From Mercenaria mercenaria (Eukaryota > Mollusca > Bivalvia > Venerida > Veneridae): a stretch of 64,000 bases of DNA. Position 1 is the stretch's first letter. Each line of letters starts with the position of its first letter. The stretch spans positions 46,702,501-46,766,500 of the forward strand of contig NC_069377.1 in the NCBI RefSeq assembly GCF_021730395.1, in the 5' to 3' direction. Under the pieces are notes generated by a model, which did no database searches, was not told where the DNA came from, and saw only the letters and a list, made by a program, of their open reading frames with translations. Positions 56,204 to 64,000 of this stretch are shown piece after piece. A program made the position numbers and the translations under genes.

Positions 56204-56600
56204 GAGACAATTTAATCTATAAACCCCTCAACATTATACTCCCTGTTTATATGGCAGATCTCTTTATTTATACTGAAAATTGATCATTGAGATCAACTTA
56301 CAGTACAAAATCCTAAACTTGAATTTCTCAGTAAATCTTTACCTAACTCGGGATCCAAACTTCTCTAGGTGGGCAACAAACTGCTACCGAGTCTGTAGTA
56401 TTTATTACTGTTCATTCGCTTTCTTTGCAGTGTTATTACACACTTATGTCCTTTTCTGTATAATATTATGTAATCTCTCATTGTACACATTCTTAACCAT
56501 TTTCAATTTTGTAACTGTATATTTGTTCATATTATAGAAACTCAAGGGGGAAGACTGGACATGCCCCTGTTGCCTCTTGAAATAAAGTCATTATTATTAT
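56204..56600 (+). mobile_element. Probable retroposon 3' region ending in ATTATTATTAT
   Basis: 'ggaagactggacatgcccct' and 'tgttgcctcttgaaataaag' precede an ATT repeat; this looks like a LINE 3' UTR. The open frame at 56280-56537 is hydrophobic and has no known motif. Confidence 0.4.
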
Positions 56601-56740
56601 CTGTCAGTGTTTGTAGAAATCGCCTTTGTTGTGTATGTAGAAATCGCCTTTGTTGTGTATGTAGAAATCGCCTTTGTTGTGTATGTAGAAATCCCTGTTT
56701 TGTGTATGTACAGATCACCTTATATTGTGTATGTGTATAG
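56601..56740. repeat. Second block of the 24-bp minisatellite
   Basis: Four to five units of GTAGAAATCGCCTTTGTTGT-type sequence. The same monomer as 54719-55325, now separated from it by two inserted repeats. Confidence 0.88.
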
Positions 56741-57353
56741 TTCATAAGTAATTTTTGTCACCACCAATAACCCATCAAACAGATTCCTCCAAATTGTCAG
56801 TAATTTTAGTTGAAGGAATGGAGACTTAAACTTGCTAATTAGTCTTAGTATTGGACCATAGATCTTCTCCAATGCTTTTCATACATTAATCAACAGACCT
56901 TTCAACTAAATGTTTGGTCAACATGCAGGGGCAACTAGACGATTTAGAAAACTAGGTCTGACAAATGGTAAATGTTTACTTTGTTGGTTTTTATGTCATA
57001 TCCTTCCAATTTTGGGCATAAAGCATCATTCAGAATGACGCTAGAATTTCTAGATTTCACGGTGAAGACTCTAGGTCCCTCTCCATGTATTATTTCCAAT
57101 ATCTTCCTCAGCTGAACAACTTACATACATGTATTCTACATCCATTTTGGAGTTTTGAACCAACAACAGAGAAGCGTAAGAGAATCTACGTCAGTAACAC
57201 TAACCACAAAACTCCAACAACAGTTTCTAAGGTTAATAAAACTGAAGTCTGAAGACCGTTCTCTTAAACTGCAAACAATGATTTTTGCGATTGGACTCCT
57301 AAATTAGCAGGAGAAAGATCTGCCATGTGTGTTAGTCAGTAAGACTAGATAAT
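56741..57353. other. Intergenic, nothing recognised
   Basis: No exon or clear repeat; may include parts of the neighbouring dispersed repeat. Confidence 0.3.
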
Positions 57354-58025
57354 AACAAGAGCAGTTTGTAAAACAAATTCTAGCAGGTCTTCCATAATGG
57401 CCAGTCAGAGGCAACTGGATGTGCAATTTTATGTCTCCTGTATGCTGTGATGACCATAGACCTCTAAAACACTTGGGCACATCTACTGACCATAAACTAT
57501 CATGCTTTGTAAATTGACGGCTGAAGGTCAAAGAATTCTACCTGCTTTAGATCTCATCAAGGTCATTTTGACATTGACCTTATATCCTTAAAACAATAAG
57601 GGTCCTACTGGCCTGATTGAATCATGTCATTAAGTTTGATGGCTGAGGCTCAAGCAGTCTCCTGCTATTGACAGGAAACTATTTTCAGTCTCAAGGTCAC
57701 TGTGACCTTGACCCATACTATACTGCAAAGTCAAAATGGGCTATCCACTGACTACAGGCAACCGCCCTATGAACTTTCACATTTCTGTTCTCCAGTTTTT
57801 GATTCGAATCCATTTTCAGTCTAGAGATCACTAACACCTTGACCTGTGACCTAAACCCCAAAACAATAGGGGTCATCCACTGACCAAAGGCAATCGCCCT
57901 ATGAACTTTCACAATTCTATTCTCCAGTTTTTGATTCGAATCCAATTTCAGTCTAGAGATCACTAACACCTTGACCTGTGACCTAAACAATAGGGGTCAT
58001 CCAATGACCACAGGTAAATGACCCC
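57354..58025 (-). repeat. Dispersed repeat, minus orientation, with two ~135-bp units
   Basis: Begins AACAAGAGCAG then TTTGT-aaa-ACAAA (57364-57376), the inverse of the hairpin + CTCTTGTT module. A unit containing 'gccctatgaactttcacatt' and 'cagtctagagatcactaaca' recurs at 57735 and 57868 with a spacing of about 133 bp. Confidence 0.6.
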
Positions 58026-58239
58026 TGACCACAAGTAATAATTTCATGACTGCTGTGGGCCAATTTTTCGCGTTCCCTAATAATTGTAAACCAAACTGTC
58101 TACTAACCTTTGGACCGGCAGTCATTAGCAAAACAAAACATTCTTCCGACCCAAGGACCAAAAGACATGAGCAAAAAAAGCACTCTGTATGTTTGAATGG
58201 GGAAAGGGGGAGTGGGGGGCATAATCAATAAAACAGTAA

Positions 58240-59209
58240 ATAAAAATAAAAATTATTTATTCCCTTCAAAGACATATTCAACAATGCATATCTTTTAGAA
58301 ATGTCAAATCTTTAAGTCTTCAATGACAACAACATTAACAAGTTCATGATTTCAAATTAACAATGTTATTATTTCAATATCTTCTGAAACAAGGACTGCT
58401 GATTCAGACATAAAATGACCTTGACAATAAGGAATAACTGCACCTAAACAAACTTCTTCAAACTTCAGTCAGAAGTCTTTATCCAGAAACATACTTCAGT
58501 GAATGGAAAAGACCTTTTTTTTATGTTAAACTAATGGAAATTTATGCTTTTAAGAATGAACTTTTTTAATAAGGCATGATAAATGTATGGAAGTGCAAAA
58601 ATTGTTCACAAATCTGTACTAAAGACGTGATGACAATATTCTGACATCTACAAAAGCTCTATATCTAACAAAATAAAAACACCAAGAAACAAAATTTACG
58701 GAACTTTAAAGCAAAAAGGAAACAAAATTACTCATCTTTTTTTCATATGGCCTCAAATAAATTTGCCCTCTTATTTCAACACAACGCAAAATGGCAACTA
58801 TTTTTGTAACAACTTCTGTGACATAATGGATCAAGATTATAAAGAACATTTCATATGTTAAATGTACACTGTCTTCCTGTTTGCCATCTATACCACAGGC
58901 TGAATTTTATGAAGTTCTTTAAAAAGAAGCACCTCTGAATCCAATTCATTTTGAAACTGAATATGCCCATGCATAAAATGATACTCAAACCATATGTATT
59001 AATGTGTTTTACACAAACATTAAGGCAGAAAATTGTAAACAAATTTTCATGTACTCTAGTTCAACATTACTGCTGTGCTTTTCCTTTGCACCAGACTGGT
59101 GATGTTTCCATCCTATAAGTCACCCAGCAGGTCGTCTGCATCAACGTTCTCACTAGATCTGTTGCTATTTGAAGAACCACTTTTGCGTAGACGAGACTTT
59201 CGCTCACTT
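58240..59209 (-). CDS. Last exon and 3' UTR of an unrecognised minus-strand gene
   Basis: On the minus strand the tract TATATTTTTTAG| ends at 59210; the exon then has one base completing a split codon and 31 codons to TAG (59113-59115). They read SERKSRLRKSGSSNSNRSSE, then NVDADDLLGDL. A basic/Ser-rich stretch followed by an acidic di-leucine end is typical of exposed regulatory tails; DDLLGDL resembles adaptor- or clathrin-binding peptides, but I cannot name the protein. The 3' UTR (59112 down) has AATAAA (TTTATT at 58256-58261 on the plus strand), about 850 nt after the stop. Upstream exons are not seen before the window ends, so the intron would be over 4.7 kb. Confidence 0.52.
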
Positions 59210-59413
59210 CTAAAAAATATAAAAGCAATGACATGAGAAAATATATCAAAATGGTAAGAATATCAATGAGAGAGGTGGAAACCTAAGTTTTACTTTTATC
59301 ACAGTTTGCAGTATCTTAGCTTTATTATACATTCTTTCATAGACATTTTGGCAAATATGAAAATAAACTACTTTGGCAAAGACCAAAGAAATTTCAGCAT
59401 TGCTGCTTCTTAC

Positions 59414-59624
59414 TACTGTGAAATCATTTAAATTCGCTGGCATGAAATTTCGCGCAAATGTGAAAAAGGACTGTTTCGTGCGGGCTTTAATTCGCGCATT
59501 TTCAATTTAGAAATGACAAAATAAAATTGAAAAATAATAATGGCGCGGTCTTTAGTTTGCGCATCGGTCCTAGCGCGAAATACACGAAAATTCGTCCTAC
59601 GCGAATAAAAATGATTTCACAGTA
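59414..59624. mobile_element. Palindromic MITE with TACTGTGAAATCATTT ends
   Basis: TACTGTGAAATCATTTAAAT at 59414 and ATGATTTCACAGTA ending at 59624 are inverse. Inner 'ttcgcgcaaa' / 'tagcgcgaaat' words are also inverse. 211 bp. Confidence 0.72.
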
Positions 59625-59649
59625 ATTGGACTGTTTTCTAAACACACCC

Positions 59650-59720
59650 CAGTACTGTGAAGTCATTTATTTTCAATGGCATAAAAATCCACAATTTCAA
59701 CTAACAGGTATTTTGTACAG
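59650..59720 (+). mobile_element. Partial second copy of the TACTGTGAA-ended MITE
   Basis: 'agtactgtgaagtcatttat' begins 26 bp after the complete copy and is followed by related but diverged sequence; no right end. Confidence 0.4.
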
Positions 59721-59830
59721 ACATGAATTTACAAATTTAACAAAAGCTGTAGGAGGATAGCAATGCTTGACTATTCAACAGCCTTGTCAACTGAATGAAT
59801 ATAAAAGTCATAAAAGGGGCATAATTTTGT

Positions 59831-60107
59831 AACAAGAGCACAAGTGTCATCGCTCATTTGCAAGTGTTGGACAATATGCAAAAGAAGAGTTTCAGTTAAG
59901 ATTTTTTAAGTACAAAAAGGGCCATAATTCTGACAAAGTGCCGGTGAGAGTTATGGTTCTTGGCCTAGTAGTCCCCTAATGACGATAAACTAGTGTGCAA
60001 AGTTTCAAAGCTGTAGCTCTAACAGATTTTGAAAAAAGGTGGACCTAAACAAAAATTTTAACCAATGCCGACGATCAAATGACGATAATGCCTCGTAATT
60101 TTTTTTT
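59831..60107 (-). repeat. Dispersed repeat beginning AACAAGAGCAC
   Basis: AACAAGAGCACAAGTGTCAT is the inverse of a CTCTTGTT end. The body has 'aaagggccataattctgaca' and 'cagttaag' words. It ends where the next repeat begins. Confidence 0.5.
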
Positions 60108-62246
60108 AAACAAGAGTGTCATGATGACCCTGGATCACTCAGCTGAGTATTACAAGCTACATGTTTCAAAAGCCAAATTGATGCTAAAATATTAAGAAAG
60201 TAGGTCAGTAGGTCACATTTATGGCCATTGAAAGTCAGTTTTAAGATCGGTGTGCAAAACAGTACATGCCATCCAAATTTCAAGGCTGTATCTTAAAAAA
60301 CAAGAAAGTAGGTCAAGGTCATTGTTAGGTGACCCTTATCACTTGGGGACATCAGGTAATCATAATTAAACAGTCTTGGAAATATGATCTGATCATTTTT
60401 GAAGTATTTTTTCCTATATAACTCATTTAACAAGTGACCCCCAGGGTGGGGCCTCTTTTCACCCAAGGGGTAGCCTGGGAAGCCGTTGATAATATTTGTG
60501 CTTTGTCAGAAGAAATCATACCTAATACCTATGCATTAAAGATCACTTAATTTGCGCTAATTAGAGTTAACTGGCATTCATCGAGTTTCTGATATTATCA
60601 ACGCCTGGGGAAATCTGAAGGAGTTTCCATGTTACTACTGATTATCGATTTTCTATAATTAGCCTAATTAACATGTGATCAGATTTGCTCGTTTGAAACG
60701 GAAACGAGGCAATGATGCCGAAAATTCGGCAATTTCCGTAGATCACTAGGTCTGCATTAATATAACTTCTTGATAGCTATGATGCAAATTTAAGTTTATA
60801 CTGATACATTTAAAAGTTGTTACAACTTGCTGGAAAAGCTATGGGAGGTACAAACTGGTATTTGTCTATGTCCCGGAAATGTTCTGAAACCTTCGGAAGT
60901 ACACGATTCCGATCTGTCTTTCCCGTGAGAATTCCGTTTCTATTTTTAGCCATGGTATATTGCTTTCAGAGGTTATCGTTCTTTATCAAACACCCGCATA
61001 TTTCGGGTGTAATATAGGTGGCGCTGTGGTCGGAAAACAGGTTTCCCCAGGCTGTCAATTTGCAGGTATTAAAAAAGTTAGAAATTGTCAGACTGGATTC
61101 CCAGGCTACCCAAGGGGCATAATCTGAACAAACTTATTAGAAATCCACTAGGAAATGCTACATACCAAATATTAAAAGCCTAGGCCTTGAACTTTTAGAC
61201 AAGAAGATTTTAAATTTTTTTTCCTATATGTCTACGTAAAACTAGGGACTCCAAGGGCAGGGCCTCTTTTCACCCCAGGGGCATAATTTGAACAATTTTG
61301 GTAGAAAACCACAAGGCAAATCAACATACCAAATATCAAAAGCCTAGGCCTTGAACTTTCAGACAAGAAGATCTTTAAATTTTTTTCCTATATAAGTCTA
61401 TGTAAAATTAGGGACTCCCAGGGCAGGGCCTCTTTTCACCCCAGGGGCATAATTTGAACAATTTTGGTAGAGAACCACTAGGCAATGCAACATATCAAAT
61501 ATAAAAAACCTAGGCCTTGCAGTTTCAGGCAAGAAGATTTTTAAAGTTTTTTCCTATACAAGTGGGACCCCCGGGGCAGGCCTCTTCTAACCCCAAGGCT
61601 ACAATTTGAACAATTTTGGTATAGGACCACAAGGCAATGCTACATACCAAATATCAAAGACCTAGTTCTAGTCATTTCCGATAAGAAGATTTTTAAAGTT
61701 TTTTCCTATATAAGTATATGTAAAACTTGGGACCCCCAGGTTGGAGCCTCTTTTCACCCTAGGGGCATAATTTGAACAATTTTCATAGAGGACCATAAGA
61801 TGATGTTACATGCCAAATATCAAGGCTCTACGCCTTGCAGTTTTGGACAAGAAGATTTTTAAAAAAAATTCCTATATATGTAAATCTTGGGCCCCCCGGG
61901 GTGGGGCCTCTTTTCACCCCAGGGGCATAATTTGAAAAATTTTCATAGAGGACCATTAGATGATGTCACATGTCAAATATCAAGGCTTTATGCCTTGCAG
62001 TTTTTGATAAGAAGATTTTTAAAGTTTTTTCCTTTTGGTTGCTATGGCAACCAGAGTTCTTTGTGGAATTCAATTTTTTGAATAATTTTGAAAGGGGGCC
62101 ATCCAAGGATCATTCTTGTGAAGTTTAGTGTAAATCTGCCCAGTGGTTTTCAAGAGGATTTTTTTTTAGAAAATGTTGACAGACAGACGACGGACATTGG
62201 GCGATCACAAAAGCTCACCATGAGCCTTTGGCTCAGGTGAACTAAA
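60108..62246 (-). repeat. Dispersed repeat with ~150-bp tandem units, interrupted by a nested transposon
   Basis: Starts AAACAAGAG plus hairpin GTCATgATGAC (60118-60128) and ends GCTCACCATGAGCCTTTGGC, tcaggtgaactaaa, which is the AGCTCACCTGAGC-type end in inverse. The interior has about seven units with 'cctcttttcaccccaggggc' and 'aagaagatttttaaa'. The element at 60471-61108 is inserted in one unit. Confidence 0.7.
60471..61108. mobile_element. 638-bp MULE-like element nested in the repeat, 9-bp target duplication
   Basis: Ends TAGCCTGGGAAGCC and (right, inverse) TAGCCTGGGAATCC. CCCAAGGGG flanks both sides exactly (60462-60470, 61109-61117), and the flanks rejoin into a normal unit of the host repeat. 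Sub-terminal 'cgttgataatatt' / 'gatattatcaacg' (60484-60605) forms an inner inverse pair. No transposase frame. Confidence 0.78.
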
Positions 62247-62626
62247 AATCAGACAAGCTAAAAATGCAAACAAGAGTTATGGAACCTGTACAATGCATGT
62301 CAGGTCATCATAGTGGACAAGTGTGTGCAGTTTAAATCCATTCCCAATAGTAGGCACTGTGTTACCGGCTTACAAAACCTCATCAAAAATTTTTTTGCTG
62401 AAAAATGGGCATAATTTTGAAAAATTGCAAATCAAGAGTTATTGCATCTGTGCACTGTAAGTCAGTTTATCACAGTGAATAAGTGCACAGTAAATAAGCA
62501 TGTCAAGTTTCAATCTTTTCCTTCAAGTGATTTCTGAGACAGAAGCTTACATAAACACTGGTGCGGATGCTGACACCAACACATGGGTGAGTCCAATAGC
62601 TCTACCTAATCTCAATAGTCAAGCTT
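62247..62626 (-). repeat. Dispersed repeat fragment, relative of 26000-26218
   Basis: Contains 'acatgggtgagtccaatagc' and 'tctacctaatctcaatag', the inverse of the words at 26015-26050, plus 'gggcataattttgaaaaatt'. Ends at the next repeat. Confidence 0.5.
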
Positions 62627-63705
62627 AACTAGAGCTATCACTAAAGGTGATGAATGTACCCCCCCCCCCCCCCCCCACATGCACTGACACAGTACATTGC
62701 AAGATGACACACACAAGATTGCATAATTATGTGGACTGTATATATATATATAGACTGTATGTATACAGTATAGTAACAAAAAACAAAGTCCCATAACTAT
62801 GCAGAATATTTATCTAAAAGAATGTAACATGCACCATGCACAACTAGGGTTGGTACTGATGACTTGTGTGAAGTTTCATTAAATTGTGTAGAAGGGTTTG
62901 GCAGATTAGGCACACACAAGATTGCATATGCAGACTGTATGTACACAGTATGTTAACAAGAAACAAAGTCCCATAACTCTGCAATTTTTGTCGCTGAAAG
63001 AACCTAACAAGCCCCGTGCAAACTACTGTTGTTACTGATCACTTGTGTGAAGTTTCATTAAATTGTGTCAAGGGGATGAGGAGAGATGGTGCGCACAAGA
63101 TTGTGTCTATGTATATAGTATAGTAACAAAAAAACAAAGTCCCATAACTCTGCAATTTTTTTTTCTGAAAGAACGGAACATGCCCCATGCACAACTACTG
63201 TTGTTACTGATCACTTGGTGATGTTTTATTAAATTGTGTCAAGGGGATGAGGAGAGATGGTGCGCACAAGATTGTGTCTATGTATATAATATAGTAACAA
63301 AAAAACAAAGTCCCATAACTCTGCAAATTGTTTTTCTAAAAACACCTAACATGCTCCATGCACAACTACTGTTGGTACTGATCACTTGTGTGAAGTTTCA
63401 TTAAATTGTGTCAAGGGGATGAGGAGAGATGGTGCGCACAAGATTGTGTGTATGTATAAAGTATAGTAACAAAAAAAACAAAGTCCCATAACTCTGCAAA
63501 AATTTGTTCTAAAAGAACGTAACATGCCCCATGCACAACTACTGTTGGTACTGATCACTTGTGTGAAGTTTCATTAAATTCTGTCAAGGGGATAAGGAGA
63601 GATGGTGCGCACAAGATTGCGTCTACGGACAGACAGACAGATGGACAGACAGACAACCTGAAACCAGTATACCCCCCCTTACAACTTTGTTGTTGGGGGG
63701 TACAA
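62627..63705 (-). repeat. Dispersed repeat with ~5 tandem units of about 175-190 bp
   Basis: Left end AACTAGAGCT then ATCAC-taaag-GTGAT (62637-62651) and GTAC followed by a run of about 20 C; right end TTGTTGGGGGGTAC. Units carry 'aacaaagtcccataactctg', 'catgcacaactactgtt' and 'gtgtgaagtttcattaaatt' at about 62780, 62960, 63135, 63310 and 63480. Spurious frames only. Confidence 0.72.
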
Positions 63706-64000
63706 AAAGTTAGGAAAGATATGTTAAAAGGAAAATCGATGGTCACTGGCAATTAGATTTAATATTATTTATCATAATCTGCAAAAAATATCCAACAAAG
63801 AATAAAGATATTCTAGAAATAGTTTCTGACCAGAAATACAGACCAAGTAAATGATATTGGACAGGTGTATAATACACTCTGTGATTCAACAGTAATAGTT
63901 TTAAGCTGAAGTAGGCGCATCTGTCACTAAAATTTATTAGCTTCAAGTATTGATCTAAACCTAGAAAATTATCATCAAATTTATCTAAATTGGTGACACA
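63706..64000. other. Window end, nothing recognised
   Basis: AT-rich; may be intron of the minus-strand gene whose last exon is at 59116-59209. Confidence 0.3.

Noticed and set aside
60112-62246. Classic Helitron
   Set aside because: No CTRR end and no Rep/helicase coding sequence; only the hairpin-terminus resemblance is reported.

Overview
The window is eukaryotic nuclear DNA, most likely from a bivalve mollusc (a venerid-type clam is my best guess). Genes are split into short exons with GT-AG introns. Base composition is AT-rich. The intergenic and intronic space is crowded with repeat types known from bivalve genomes: palindromic MITEs, tRNA-derived SINEs with a conserved tail, and families built from 'ggtcaaggtcac'-type tandem units. 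The species call is inference; no database was searched.

Layout. (1) 772-1036, minus: first coding exon of a PLCL/PRIP-type inactive phospholipase C; the rest of the gene lies left of the window. (2) 5091-23504, plus: a complete 15-exon ubiquitin-specific protease of the USP44/USP49 type, 836 codons before the stop, with N-terminal ZnF-UBP, full catalytic triad and a Ser-rich basic tail. All splice junctions keep frame. It is head-to-head with the PLCL-type gene. Its introns hold a 1.94 kb MULE-like element, MITEs, SINEs, a 43-bp minisatellite and three partial duplications of its own exons. (3) 23505-33300: 3' UTR and repeat-rich intergenic DNA. (4) 33326-36854, plus: an unrecognised 4-exon gene of 360 codons (basic, low complexity, coiled-coil-like C-terminus). 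(5) 41260-41840: a decayed partial copy of gene 4 that joins its promoter/first exon to its last exon. (6) 44859-49517, and possibly to 50111, plus: the PDZ domain of an ALP/Enigma/Zasp-type protein, with a candidate third exon that would make a PDZ-only protein of 111 residues. (7) 54719-56740: a 24-bp minisatellite with a 215-bp higher-order period, split by repeat insertions. (8) 58240-59209, minus: last exon and 3' UTR of an unrecognised gene ending in an acidic DDLLGDL tail; the upstream exons are outside the window or not visible. (9) 59414-63705: almost solid repeats, including a clear nested insertion with a 9-bp target duplication.

The genes do not form a pathway. I found no complete novel system. 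The most unusual signals are structural: two MITE families with different ends share a core of about 70 bp; at least eight otherwise unlike repeat families end in a short hairpin followed by (G)CTCTTGTT; half of the MITE copies lie within 50 bp of a splice site; and the protease gene carries three independent duplications of exon 3' ends.
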